Assembly (NCBI GenBank): GCA_027487435.1
Contig: JAIYDP010000366.1
Span: 1 to 33,874 of the forward strand
Length of the DNA: 33,874 nt
Reading direction: 5' to 3'
Origin: Verrucomicrobiaceae bacterium
Lineage (GTDB): Bacteria > Verrucomicrobiota > Verrucomicrobiia > Verrucomicrobiales > Akkermansiaceae
Below the pieces are notes generated by a model, which worked only from the letters and a program-made list of their open reading frames with translations, did not search any database and was not told where the DNA came from. This document shows, one piece after another, positions 1 to 12,434 of the stretch; position 1 is the first letter of the stretch, and each line of letters begins with the position of its first letter. Made by a program: the position numbers and the translations under genes.

Positions 1-3000
1 ACCCCTCTACTTGATCAACAGAAAGCTGCGGCTTGGCGCCAACGCACGCGACGTTGATGGCCAGCGGCTCCGGGTTGTTGGCGATGAGGCAGAGGAGGCG
101 GTCGTCGTACGGCTGCTGCGCGTCGGGATAGGCGGCGATGGAGACTTCCTTCACTTCGTCCGGTGCGATCTCGAGAGTGGGGGGCGTGATAAAGAAAGTT
201 GCATTGGACGCATCCTTTTCAAAACAGAGAGCAACGGTCATCGGGAACGGACCGACGTTTGAGAGGCGGATGCGGTCGCGATTTTCTTCAAATCCATCAA
301 AGACGTTTGTCCGCGGCTTTCCGACAAGCAAGGGCCCGAATTCAAATGTGTTGCGGGAGATTACGAATTGTTTGTTAACAAAACTGTCGTCGGCGCGGCT
401 CTTGACGCGGCGGAAAAAGAGATTGCGGAAATCGCCGCTCAGCTGCGGCAGCTGACACGTCCCTGACGCTACGACCGTCTGCTCGCGGCGATGAGAGCCC
501 ATCACCTCAAATGCGAGGGGGTGCTCGAACTTGCCGACATCCTCGGACGAGAACTTAACGACCAGCCCAACGGAAGAATGAGCAGCAATCACCCAGCGCC
601 CTTGCTTCACCAGCGTTTCATCTCCAACGTCACTCTTTAAAGCGGTAAAGACCTCAAAATTCGAAGTTCGCTTTCGCGCCAAGCGCTCGTGGGGGCGCCG
701 AACGATCTCCCGCACGTAAGCGCGTGGGATTTTAAGCCTGCGAACTTCGCCAGGGAGCGGCTCGGGCTCGGGCATCGCCTTCAAGGCGGCCTCAACGAGC
801 GCGGAGGGGTCGTCAAGGGTGGGCAGCTCCACAACGGAGGGGTAAGATGGGCCTGAGCCGTCGTCAAACACCTCCTCGCCTTCTGCAGGGGCTGATGACG
901 GCGCAGGCGGACGGCCCCCGAAGGCCGCGATGACGTCCTCTAAAGATGCCTCAAAGAGGGAAGGCTGAGGAAGTGGGGCGGAGGAATCCGTTTGCGAGGG
1001 GTTGCTGAGCTCGTCCTTGAGGGGCGGTGCAGAATGATTCGGCTGGGCTTGACAGAACAAGAGCTGAACTGGCTTTTCCCCCAGCGCCGTCCGAATTGCA
1101 GCTGCTGCGATGGTGGGTGTCTCCACAAGGGGAGTTCCCACGCCCACGACGACCACCCCACGCGCAAAGTCCGCAAGGGCAAGGCGCTCCATCACAAGGC
1201 GAGTAATGAGGTGAGGTGCAACAAACGCTATTTTCTCCTTACGAGCGAAGAGAACTGCCTTGAGGGCCACCGCCAGCTCGGACGCGGGCGGATCGTTCGA
1301 GACGACAGGCTGCGGAGGAGGCGGCGCAGGCTTTCCTTTGACAGGAGCCACAACCGGCGGTGGAGGCTGCGGGTCAGGTGCAGTGGAAGCTTCCGCCTCA
1401 ATAGCAGCATCAAGGTCAAACACAGGCAAGCGGAAACGCTCCCCTAGCGCGTTGGCAAACGCACGCGCAATCGACAAGTCGGGAGCATGCGTTACTGCGA
1501 AAATGCGAAGGGACTCCTCTGGCGGAACCAAGTCACCCACTTCAACAACGGCAGAAGGGGGGGGAGGTGGCTCAGCCCCTTCTTCTGTGACGAGAGGAGG
1601 TTGATTCAAGCGGGAGTAGGCTGACATGATCTCGCCTTGCAGAGGCTGCCCAGGCTGGCGAGGGGGAAGAAGGAGGACATCATCAGAGTAACCTTCGACG
1701 GAGCGGAGAATGGCTTCATCTTGAGCATATTGGTCGTCAAAATCAAGCGAAAACACTTCAATAGCAACATCTGTGTCGTTATGGAGAGTCAGAGCACGAG
1801 TGGAGCTGGCGATGAAGGGTAGCACGGGCGCACATTCGACTGCGTGCGGGTCTAGGCGTAGACGAAGCTCCTTACCAGCAGCCTTGCAACGAATATTGAA
1901 CTTGCCGGGGTTTTGATTAATCTTGAGGGGAATTTTGACGTTGAGGGCTCGCTCTGCTGTCGGAGAGAACAAGATTGCGATGTTAACTGGTTCGCCTGGC
2001 TGCAACACGCCAGATGATGGCTTGCAAACGAAGTCCTTGATGGGCTTCAGGCTGTCCATGGCGTTTCCAAGCGTCCATTCAGCAGGGATCTCTTTCCGAT
2101 TACTGAGCTGCACAAACATGATCTTGCACTGCCCAACCGCAACGCAGCCGAAGCTGATTGCCTCTGGCGTTGCAACAACTTCAGGGACGGTCACGTTGGC
2201 TCGCAACTCAAGAAGGAAAGGCAAGCCATTCTTGATTTCGATTTCAATGGGTACGTACACTGGACCCAAATGAACTGCGGCCTTGCTCGTGTTGAACAAC
2301 AGCGAGAAATCCACAGACTCGAAGTCCGGCTCACCGGGCAACTTGATGACCTTGTCGGGCTCCATTGTGAACCCAGCAGCTGTTAGGGCAGCTTTATGAG
2401 CCTTTGTCAGGTCAAACGACACGTTAAGCCGCCCTGAATTCGAAACTTTGAAGGACTTGCGTCGCGTTGTGCCTTTGATGACATTGCCAAAATCGCAGAG
2501 GTAGTGTGCAAGCTGAAGCCTCGGAAGGGAAATGGCGGGCAAATTGTCGTGACTTCCGTCTGCGTCTGCAAGGAGGCGCTTGTACGCGACTTCTTCTTGG
2601 TATTTGGATACCTGCCCGCGTCAGAATGTCTGCTGGAGGTAACGCACCGCAGCCTCGATGGTTGTGCGAATAGCAATGCGATCTGCTTCAGCTTCAAGGG
2701 CCCTTAGGTAGGGGTGCATCACAACTCGAAGAGCCGACGACGCGACCGATGCGCTGTCCTTGCCCATCACGTTGGGAGTTCTCGTGGTGTCCTTGACGGC
2801 AAACTGAGGGTCATCCATTGGAGGCAGATTCTTTTGAGCAATGGCCAAATAGTCAGCATGTGCGCCTTGATTAGTCCGAGGCAGAGACAGCACAACTTGA
2901 GGGATCAGGCCGTCAATGCTGATGTTAAAATCAACGGGGTCAAAATGTGCTATGCTGATCTGAACCGGGAACAGCAATGGCGTCGGGACACCAGCTAAAA

Positions 3001-6000
3001 CTTTCAATGCAATCTTGACTTTCTCTCCCGCAGTGACCATTCCAGAGCTTGGCGAAGCTGACACAACTGCTGGCAGAGGGACTTTGGCCATGGAAATATT
3101 GAAATCAAACTTAACTCTTCCTGTGTTGAAGATCGTCAAGTCCGCTTCAACAGCGCGACAATACGACTGCGCCCCTAATGAAATGGACTGCTTATCCAAC
3201 TTAAACTGCACTGTCGAGGCTTCTCCAAGCAACTTCACCTCATACTCGGGCCCCCCCGTGACCTCACAAACTGCCTGACACTTGAGTCTGCAGCGTTAGA
3301 TGCGCCAACAACTGTATAGTACTTCTTGCCGGGTTGGCCGTAAAATACGAACTCTGCCCATTCGAACTCGCCGGGGCGGAGGGCGCCATGATGGGGCACA
3401 ACGTCGAAGATATTATTGACTGGCAGCATATCCTTGTCTTTGAGGAGTGGCTCTTCGACCGCGATGGCCCAGTTGTAAACGGTGTCAACTGCAGACGGAT
3501 TGGAGACTTTAACTTTGACACGCTTCGTCGTCTCGTTTAAAATGGCGCCGAAGTCGACAATGCTCTTTTCAATTGTCAGGTTTGGGAAACAAATGTTAGC
3601 AAATAGGTCGATGCAGTCCTTTTGAGGATGATCTCTGTAAGCAACAACAAGTTCTTCTTTCAGCTCCACACTCTGGCGATCTGACTTCCAGCCCGGATCA
3701 AAGTTCAACGTCACTACAACACTCTCGCCCGGCTGGATCTCAACTTCGCCCGGTTCGACTGAGAAGGGGGGAACTTGCTTGATGAGGCACTCAAGAGGCA
3801 GCACGGACACATTTTTTAGCGTCAACGGCTGATTCTGAGGGTAGATCGGCACGCCTGGCTGGTACTTGTACTCGAAATCAAGTCGAGGGACGGAAAATTC
3901 AACGAGGGGGTCGTAAAAGCTGGACTTGACCACAAGGTCATACACTTGCTTGTTCGACTTATCCAACGCAGACCAGCAACCGAGCCGCTCGATGACTGCG
4001 CCAGGTTTGCCCTGCTGGCCTTTCAAAACAAATGCAACAGAGTCTCCTGGCTGTAAGCTGTTCACTTTGTCCGGAGTTATCGAAAAGACTGTGTTGGGAG
4101 CATTCTTCACGGGCATGGCATCAGATTTGACAGATCGGGCGACAGAAGCAGGGGGATTGGAAGCCGTATCGGAGGCAACAGGACCGAGGTTTACCCACGT
4201 GATTGATTGTGCCTTGGTGCCTCTATTGATGAGCGTATATGTCCAAGTGATCGGACGGCTGGTGAAGACATTCCCCAAATCAATTTCGTCAAGGCGGTGG
4301 TCGCAAAACAGTGTAGTGCCAACGCCCTTTGCGATGAGAGGGACTGAAACGTCGATGCCCTCTTTGACCATGAGACAGAGTTCGTCCTTGAAGGACTGGA
4401 GTTCATTGAGCTCAGCAAAGACGGTCACATCGATCGTCTGGCCAGGAGCAAGCATCAACTCCTTTGTCTGAACAGAAAACCTTGATGCCTTTTTCATGAT
4501 GAAAACTTTGACCTCAGCCGGGATGAGGGAGTCATTGGTCACGGAGAGGGCGCGAGGAATCCGCTGCAGCACACTCGCGTTGCCCCAGTTGAGCTCCCTT
4601 GGTTCAACGACAAGCCGTGGGCCGATGCCGCAGGCGGACAGGAACACCTGCAGGGGTTGTTCTTCCTTGCCTATCAGCCGTATGAACATTGGCAAACGCA
4701 AATTGCCGAGTCTGTCCGTGGTGAACGACACTGACAGCATCGTCGACGAATGTGCGGGGATTGTGCCTTTCGGATGATCGACATCATACGCTGCAACACA
4801 GCGTGAAACATCGTCCTAGCAAATAAGTCATAATACGCAGCAGAGATGACCTGAGATATGAGCTCATATTTGGCTGGCAAGTCCGAGTGGTTGACGAGCT
4901 CGAGGATCTTTTGATAGGAATATCGGAGGAAGCACTCGCCGTACACGAGCTCATCGACGGAGAGGGAGACCTTAGGAACGATGGCCTCAGCGACGATAGA
5001 GATGACCGAAACGGAGGGGCCGACGTGGTCAATGTCGAAATGAAGGCCCATGTTGTAGGTGCGAGGTGCCGATGGGATGAAGTCGACCTGCACGCGCTGC
5101 TTGGCCCCCGGTGAGATGGTTCCGCTTGCAGGGACGACATCAAACTCCTTGTGGATAAGGCTGCCGTCACCAGGGATGCGAAAATTGAACTTGATGGGCA
5201 CGTCTGAGGTGTTGGCAACGGAAAGGTGCGACGTGGACAAAAATCCAACGGACACACGTCCCAGGGTGATGTCTTTCCTATCCAATGTATATGTTGGACA
5301 AACAACAGTGCCTTTGATCGTCAGCTTCAGCGGCTTGACAGAGCCCTGCAGAAGCACATCAAACTCTTCCGAGAAATCTCCGAGGACATCCGGTTGAAAA
5401 GAAGCCATCAAAATGTGCTTTGATGCGATATCCACTACGCCATGCGCCGGCTCAAACGAAAACCGCGATGACACGCTGCTGCCCGAAGTGAACACGTCGT
5501 ACACGGCGGGGATGTCGCCTGTGTTGCAGAGCTCGATCTCGTAGTTATTCGACGACGTAACGAACACTTCACCGCATTGAAGCACGTTGTACGTTAAGTG
5601 CACGCGCGCACTGACTCCCGTGCCCCTAAGTGTCACCGGCAGCCGGCTCGTCCGTCCGGAAACGTGCAAATACGCTGACACGTTGTGGGGCACAGCAGCC
5701 TGAAACGTCAAAAAGACAGCCAAGGAAAAATATTGGTACAGAGGGCGAGAATGTTGCGGTGATCTCACGGCTCTTGTGCGGGTAGATGGTTCCCGCTATC
5801 GGTTCCAGCATGAACGTATCGTCCTTAAATAACAGCTCGCGCTCCAGTTGAGCCTTTGAGATCGCCGAACTCCCGCCGTCCAGCATGACGCTGAGCTGTG
5901 CGCGTGTCTCTTGCTCCACGCTGTCAAAGGTCCGCCAATCGAAGGAGATGGTTTCATCCGAGTTATTGACAATTTTGATCACTTTTTGAGAGAACAGAGT

Positions 6001-6917
6001 CACGTATGTCGGTGGCAAGTCAACCAAAGCATTGTCCAGGGCAACATCAATTTCGTAGGCGGAGCCGCTGACGTGCACAAAGATCGTCTCCCCAGTGCTG
6101 TAGTCGACCCGCAGCTCCTCGTCCTGCACTGTGGTGACCTCCGGCGTGTAAGTCAGGGTGACCTGGGCAAGTGTTATCAACACACCAGAGGGGTACAAAC
6201 TTGTGCGGCTTGATTGACCCCCAAGTGGACGAAACTGGGCTCCACTTTGAAAGGGGGCGCGATGAAGAGGTTAACAGATCCCGCGCGATCGCCTTCATTT
6301 CGAACAAGGATCGTCTTCTCGAGGTTTGCGTGGACCGGGCCCTTTTCAAACACGACATCGTCGGGGAAGGATATGAGAGGGCGAGAGCCGATCACTCGGA
6401 CTGGGACGGAGAATTTCTCTCTCTCTGTCACAACGATGAGGTCAAACGTGAGATCTGCGCGATCTTGGGGGGTGAACTTGATCGCGTAGGTGATCTCAAT
6501 GCCGGGCGCAACTTTGGTTGCGCTCGATATAGTTACAAGCTCCACAGAGAAGTAAGGAGAGTCTGGCTGCTCAATCTTGACTCTTCTTGCCACCGCGTCA
6601 TTGTTGCGCAGAGACAAATTTCGGACAGCTGTGTGGAAAGGTTCACAACTTTCAAAGGTAACGACACCAGGAAGAGGCTGAAAGATGGGTTGATCAACGG
6701 GAACGATACTTGCTGTATGAAATGTGTAGTCCGCCATGTTAAGAAATTGCACAATCTTCGGGGATGCTGGCGGAAGGATGAGAGGGCTTATTCCTCCATT
6801 CCGAAGCTGACTTGTCCGCAAAAACTGTGGGGCAGCTGCGCGAGCCTTTGACACATTGGCAGCAGACGGGATAGTACCACCACGATTCGTTGTAGACATA
6901 TTGACGGTGGAGCTCAT
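1..6917 (-). CDS. HYDIN: HYDIN-like ciliary central-pair protein, N-terminal part (runs off left edge)
   Basis: HYDIN is a giant protein of the C2 central-pair microtubule in motile 9+2 cilia, built from many MSP/ASH immunoglobulin-like repeats. About 2,244 residues are encoded here; the known family is near 5,000, so more than half lies beyond position 1. The first exon (6917-6201) carries the family-specific N-terminal stretch with SPKIVQFLNM, FQPLPGVVTF, VTEREKFSVPVRV and FPDDVVFEKGPV. Later MSP-type repeats follow, with motifs such as LRIPGDG-like FRIPGDG, FYGQPGKKYY and AVCEVTGGPEYE. Near residues 1720-1900 is the adenylate-kinase-like region of the family (EESLRIFAVTHAPD onwards), lacking a recognisable P-loop GxxxxGK. 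I placed five introns: 6163-6200, 5700-5739, 4816-4850, 3275-3309 and 2612-2647 (35-40 nt); each restores the family alignment. From 2611 to 1 the frame is open. It is divergent from COPA with 205 bp between the two ATGs. Further introns of length 3n without stops could be hidden. Confidence 0.95.
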
Positions 6918-7122
6918 GGCCTGTCGCGGGCGTTAACCGCACTGCCAATTTAAAAAATAGATAACAGAATAGAATTTGGCTGTTAAATGGCACCCTCAGT
7001 TTCGCTCCATATTTCTAGAGATGTAGAGGCAAATACTATCTCTTTAAACTTTTCCTTCTTGTGAATGAAGTTTGACCTCCTCATTGACCTCACGACTAAA
7101 TTAAAAAATTGTTATCTTGGCG
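6918..7122. promoter_or_regulatory. Divergent intergenic region, HYDIN / COPA
   Basis: These 205 bp are the only DNA between the two start codons, so both 5' UTRs and both promoters must lie here. The segment is visibly more AT-rich than the flanking coding DNA. I see no clear TATA box or named operator, only short A/T runs near 6950-6970 and 7098-7110. Confidence 0.55.
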
Positions 7123-10100
7123 ATGGCGAGCAGCTCCTTCCTCGTGAAATTTGAGACCAAGAGCCACCGAGTGAAGGGTATCACGTACAGATAGGCATTC
7201 GTTGCACTCAATGACTCTGTAGCTTCCATCCCAAGAGGCCTTGGATTGCTGGGAGCCTTCACAGCGGCGTTATTCAAATCTGGGACTACCGAATGGGAAC
7301 TTTGGTCGAAAGGTTTGATGAACACGATGGTATTGCATCCGCATACTCTCAATCTGATGAAAAGGTCCCGTGCGGTCCATTCATTTCCACAAGTCGCAGC
7401 CTCTCCTCGTGTCTGGTGGTGATGACTACAAGATCAAGGTCTTCAGTTGGACGGCAAGCACTCATGATTGTAGGTCTGGAATTACAAGTTGCGCCGATGC
7501 CTCTTCACACTCACTGGTCATCTCGACTACATCCGGACTGTTCAGTTTCATCACGAGTACCCGTGGATTGTGTCCGCATCAGATGACCAAACTCTTCGAA
7601 TTTGGAATTGGCAGAACCGCCAGTGCATTTCTGTTTTAACTGGTCATAACCACTACGTTATGTGCGCTTCGTTCCACCCAAAGGAAGATTTGATAGTGTC
7701 CGCTTCATTGGATCTCACCGTTCGCGTGTGGGACATTTCTGGTACCTCGGCCTGAATTTTTTTGACATGCAGGTCTGCGCAAGAAGACTCTGTCTCTCTC
7801 CGAAGATCCTCGCCCTTCCGTCGGTTCCGACTTGTTTGGCTCGAACGACGTCGTTGTGAAATACGTCCTCGAAGGTCATGATCGCGGTGTCAATTGGGCG
7901 TCTTTCCACCCGTCCCTACCTCTGATTGTGTCTGGGGCTGATGATCGTCAAGTCAAGCTCTGGCGAATGAATGGTGCCTGTGGTTTTGAAAATCGTTGAC
8001 AAAGCAGAGAGCAAAGCATGGGAAGTCGACACTTTGCGCGGTCATCTTAACAACGTCTCGTGCGCTCTGTTTCATCCCAAAGTGGAGCTCATTGTGTCCG
8101 ACTCGGAGGATAAGACCATTCGGTACTGTTTTAGTTGCTTTTCATCTGACTTGGCAGCGTGTGGGATATGTCAAAGCGAACCGGCGTCCAGACGTTCCGT
8201 CGCGAGAACGATCGCTTTTGGATTCTGGCTTGCCACCCGGATCAAAATCTCCTTGCGGCAGGTCATGACTCTGGCATGATTGTTTTCAAGTTGGAGCGAG
8301 AGAGGCCGCCGTACAGTTGCTTTGATGGCAATCTGTACTACATCAAGGACCGTTATCTTCGCATAATGGAGATATCCTCGGGGCGAGATGTCCCTCTGCT
8401 CTCGATCCGTCGGCCCAATGGCGTTTCATCACAAATTCGGAGCCTCAGCTACAACCCCAACGAGAAGGTCCTTTTGGTTTGCGCCGTGCATTTAGTCTCA
8501 GCCACTCTGACATCTGCCAGCAAGACGCCGACGGAAGCACGTACGAGCTGTACCAACTCCCTCGCGACCCGTCAAGGTCAGAAGGCCCAGAGGCTCGTCG
8601 TGGCGCAGGTCTTGCTGCTGTGTTTGTCGCGCGGAACAGGTTTGCTGTGTTGGACAAGACGCAGCAGATTTTGATCAAAGACTTGAAAAATGAGACAACC
8701 AAGCGCATCCAAGCGCCATACAACAGCTGCGACAACATTTTCTTCTCCGGCACCGGGACGCTGTTGCTCAAGTGCGATGACAAGATTGTCTTGTTTGACC
8801 TTCAAACGCGCAAGATCCTCGGGGAGCTCTCGACGCCTGGCGTCAAATATGTTGTTTGGTCGAATGATCTCAAGTTCGTCGCTCTGCAGTCAAAACACAC
8901 GATCGTGTTAGCGACGAAGAAGCTCGAGCTCCTCGCAACGATTCACGAGAGCATCCGCATCAAGTCTTGCGCGTGGGATGACTCGGGGGTGCTGATTTAC
9001 ACGACTCTTAACCACATGAAGTACTGTCTTCCTTCAGGGTGATTTTTTGATTGACGCTGGCTGACAAGTGCAGTGATACAGGCGTCATTCGCACGGTTGA
9101 TGTGCCCATCTACTTGACCCGAGTGCTTGGCAATCGCGTTTTCTGTCTTGACCGTGAGAATAAGTCGCGCGTCATTCAAATCGATGACACTGAGTTTAAG
9201 TTCAAACTTGCGCTTCACGACCGCAACTACAACGAAGTTGTCAACATCATCAAGAAGTCAAAGCTTTGCGGACAAGCCGTCATTGCATACCTTCAGAAGA
9301 AAGGGTACCCCGAAGTTGCACTTCACTTCGTCACCGATGAGAAGACTCGCTTCAACCTCGCCATTGAATGCGGCAACATCCAAGTAGCTCTCGCCTCCGC
9401 TCAGGCGCTCGGTGAGGCAACCTGTTGGGAAAAGCTTGGCGAAGAGGCTCTGCGGCAGGGGATGTTTTCGGTACGTTTTATCGGGTTTGCAGAAATTGAC
9501 GTGTGCAGATTGTCGAGATGGCCTATCAGCGCACCCGCAACTTTGAGAAGTTGTCGTTTCTTTATCTCATTACTGGGCACCTTGACAAGCTCCGCAAGAT
9601 GCTTAAGATTGCAGAAATGCAAGGCGATGTCATGTCTCGCTTCCACAACGCGCTTTACCTCGGCGACGTCGAAGAACGCGTCAAGATTCTAAAGGAGACG
9701 AACCAGCGTACCTTCCGCCCCCCACGCTTGAGCTCACAACCGCAGACACTCTTGCCCTCCTTTGCGCGCGAACCTTTGGCCTCGACGCCACAGCTGATGA
9801 GCTGGAGGAGGCTGGCGTCAAGCTACAAGAGGGTGTCATCGCCGAGGATGCCACCGTACTATTGCCCCCCACCCCTATCATTCGCGATACGAACTGGCCG
9901 CTGTTGAATGTTAGCAAGGGTTACTTTGATGGCAGTTTGGCTCCTGCCGCAAGGGCACCCGAGGAGGCCAAAGCCGCTGGGGCTGCGGCAGCTGCGGCAG
10001 CTGCCATCAATGACGAAGATGTTGGCGCAGGTTGGGGCGGCGACGACGATGTCGCGGCGGAGGGTGGCGAACGCGAGGAATTTCATGACGCTGGGGCGGA

Positions 10101-11244
10101 GGAAGAAGCTGGAGGGGGGGAGGGCTGGGACATCGAGGGCATCGAGAACTTGCCCGAGGCTTCTGGCGTGCCGCAAGCGTCGGTTGGAAGCGACGAGAAG
10201 TACTTCGCAATGCCCACTCTCGGCGTCGCTGCGGCGCAGCGCTGGGCGCAGTCGTCGGCTTTGGCGGGAGATCATGTGGCGGCGGGATCGTTTCCGACTG
10301 CGATGCAGATGTTGAACCGCCAGTGCGGAATTGTCAACTTCGCGCCTCTCAAAGAGTTGTTCATGTCGGTCGCGCTTGCGTCCCACGCGTCGCTGTCGTC
10401 TCTTTCGAACGCGCCGCCCCTCGATGCGCCCCTTCAGCGGAACTGCGTTGAGGCGCCGTGGAACCCCCGAGGAGGCAGTGGCGCCCCTGCGCTGTCGGTG
10501 ACTCTGCCGCAGCTCGTCGAGAAGTTAAAGACTGGGTACAAGGCGTTTACCGACGGGAAGTTAACAGACGCGCAAGCCATCTTTTTGTCGATTGTGCAAG
10601 CTCTGTCAATTGTTGTGGTTGGGGAGAGGCAGGAGGTTGATGAGGTGAAGGAGCTTCTGGGCATCACGAGGGAGTATTTGCTTGCGCTGCATTTGGAGCA
10701 GTCCCGCCGAAAAGACTTCGCGGCAGATGTGTTGCGCCAGACAGAGCTGTCAGCGTACATGACGCACTGCAACTTGCAACCCCTCCACTCAATCATTTGC
10801 CTTCGCTCCGCCATTTCCGCTGCCGTTAAGGTCTGTCCCCTTCGCGAGCCTATTCTGACCCTCCCTCAGCTGAAGAACTTCAACACCGCCGCCTCCTTCT
10901 GCCGCAGGCTGCTTGAGCTGAACCCGAAGAAAGAGTTTCAGGACCAGGCGCTCAAAGTCCTCAAGGTCTGCGACGCCACGCCATCAAACGAGCGCGACAT
11001 CGCCTACGACGAGCGGAACCCCTTCGTCGTTTGTGCTGCCTCCATGCGGCCAGTGTACAAAGGCACCCCCACCGTGCGATGCCCTTTCTGCGGCTCCCAT
11101 TATTCTGCTGAGCGTAATCCCCCCCCCCCCCCTCTCGGATGGGCTTGACAACCCGTAGATAAGGGCAAGCTCTGTGCGATTTGCCAAATTGCTGAAGTTG
11201 GAGCCGACGCGACCGGGTTGCGCTGCAGCGCGCAGCAGCGCTAA
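7123..11244 (+). CDS. COPA: Coatomer subunit alpha (COPI vesicle coat)
   Basis: Alpha-COP is a scaffold subunit of the COPI coat that sorts cargo for Golgi-to-ER retrieval. The protein starts MASSSFLVKFETKSHRVKG. An N-terminal WD40 propeller carries GGDDYKIKVWNYKLRRCL, SASDDQTLRIWNW, TGHNHYVMC and RVWDISG; then the alpha-solenoid (GQAVIAYLQKKGYPEVAL, YQRTRNFEKLSFLYLITG), an acidic, Ala/Gly-rich linker, and the C-terminal domain (ERNPFVVCAASMRPVYKG). It ends with CPFC...CAIC, two CxxC pairs that suggest a zinc site, a form I recall from plants rather than animals. Eleven introns: 7185-7222, 7330-7364, 7439-7473, 7742-7772, 7974-8007, 8123-8157, 8486-8520, 9039-9073, 9471-9508, 10831-10869, 11114-11158. 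The last is 45 nt because it holds 14 consecutive C. Reading also needs one extra base near 9703 (see findings). Corrected length is about 1,240 residues against about 1,224 in human. Stop TAA 11242-11244. Confidence 0.97.
11119..11132 (+). repeat. Poly-C run inside the last COPA intron
   Basis: Fourteen consecutive C lie just after the GTAAT donor of the intron 11114-11158. The run explains why this intron is 45 nt rather than about 35. It is prone to length variation in vivo and in sequencing; since it is intronic, length changes would not alter the protein. Confidence 0.9.
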
Positions 11245-11327
11245 CAAGGAACGTGCACATTGTGAAATTTGCGGCCGTAAAACAAACGCAATGGGTTGAA
11301 CAGAACAATTTTACGGACCCTTTACAC

Positions 11328-12095
11328 TTAGTTGCCACTCACGAGGTTGTCAACCATCTTGCCGGCCTCCGCCTGCGTGATGAGCGCCGACGCAAACGCA
11401 CCCAAGTTCGACCCCGCAGACTCCGCCCTTTCGCTCGCTACCTCCGCCGCGTTGTAACTGTCCAGCGCGTCGCTGGCGGAGTTGGAGGGGATGATGAGCG
11501 GGTTGAGGTCCTTCTGGTTGATGGACAGCAGCGTCTCCGTCGAGTCGCCTTCGTCCTCCTCCAGCTCATGCAGGTCTTGGTTCACCTCCTTGTCATTCTC
11601 CGCGTCGGCGGCGAGGGACGCCTCGGTGCCCTGCTCCAACTCGTCCAAGTGGCCCTCCTCTTGCTCCAGCTCCGCCTCCACAGACGCCATGTGCGCCTCC
11701 GCGCTCTTGTAGAAGCTAGCGTCGCCCTTCTTCTCCTTCTCCAGCTCCGCCGCAATCTGCTTCTCAACCTCCTGAATCTTCGCCTGCACCTCCAGCAGCT
11801 CCTTGTGGTGCTCCGGCCCAAGCGCCTCCAGCTTGGCCTCCAAGTGGCGCAGCTGCGCGAGAGGAAGGTTGAGGACGTTGGGATTCCAGTCAGTGGGCTG
11901 AGGGTTCCACTGCGGCACCCAATCTTCAAAACGAGCCTGCAGGACCGTTTGGCCCGTCTGTTCGCGTGTCAGCACGACCGCGACGACGGCGGCGAGGAAG
12001 AGGGACGAAATTGCAGCTGCGACGATGCGCCGCCGTGAGATGGAGGCTGAAGATGGCGAAAAGGTTCCGTACGAACCGCTTCTCACTGTGACCAT
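11328..12095 (-). CDS. Single-pass membrane coiled-coil protein, unrecognised
   Basis: An intronless frame of 255 residues. Residues 1-24 are basic and Ser-rich (ending SISRRR), followed by one hydrophobic span at about 25-42 (IVAAAISSLFLAAVVAVV). The rest is highly charged: a Pro/Trp/Asn stretch (VPQWNPQPTDWNPNV), then a long heptad-like Glu/Lys/Leu region at about 78-190 (LRHLEAKLEALGP, KIQEVEKQIAAELEKEKK) typical of a coiled coil, and an Ala/Ser-rich tail. The topology looks like type II, with a short cytosolic N-terminus and a lumenal or extracellular coiled coil. The GC-rich third positions match COPA. I recognise no family. It converges on COPA with an 83-bp gap. A long frame on the opposite strand is its antisense shadow. 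Confidence 0.75.
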   Translation of the reverse strand: MVTVRSGSYGTFSPSSASISRRRIVAAAISSLFLAAVVAVVLTREQTGQTVLQARFEDWVPQWNPQPTDWNPNVLNLPLAQLRHLEAKLEALGPEHHKELLEVQAKIQEVEKQIAAELEKEKKGDASFYKSAEAHMASVEAELEQEEGHLDELEQGTEASLAADAENDKEVNQDLHELEEDEGDSTETLLSINQKDLNPLIIPSNSASDALDSYNAAEVASERAESAGSNLGAFASALITQAEAGKMVDNLVSGN

Positions 12096-12434
12096 TGCTG
12101 AAAATAGAGTTTGATTTGATTTGACTTGACTTTGATGTGTCTATTTTGACGAAGAAACGTGCGTTTCTGTTTTGCGTGCAATCGCTCAAATTTGTTTTTT
12201 TGGCCCACACGACCATCCCTCACGTCCAACGCGCGCGTCGTCGACGCGAGGACTTGTTCGGCCGCGCGAGAGACAACCGCCGCAACCCCCCATGCGGGGC
12301 TCGCCACCCTCTGACAAGGACGCCATGATTTTTCGACTGACCACTTTGTCCCCCACCCTCCCCCCCGTCTCCACCCGCTGCTGCGAGAGTGTCCAATTTG
12401 TTTACACCGACGGCTTGCTTAAGCGCTTGTTAAA
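12096..12434. other. Intergenic region, no gene seen
   Basis: These 339 bp lie upstream of the membrane coiled-coil gene and downstream of the metallo-beta-lactamase gene, both on the minus strand. They should hold the promoter of the former and the 3' end of the latter. A T-rich stretch lies near 12186-12202 and a short direct repeat (TTTGATTTGATTTGACTTGACTTTGA) covers 12110-12135. No conserved coding signal was found. Confidence 0.6.

Noticed and set aside
9859..10386. Minus-strand open frame opposite COPA
   Set aside because: It is antisense to the conserved COPA linker and DTNWPLLNVSKG region; it is Arg-rich with no recognisable domain.
11253..12038. Long plus-strand open frame opposite the membrane coiled-coil gene
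   Set aside because: Its composition (Leu/Arg/Val-rich repeats) is the mirror of the Glu/Lys coiled coil on the minus strand, which has a sensible signal anchor and heptads.
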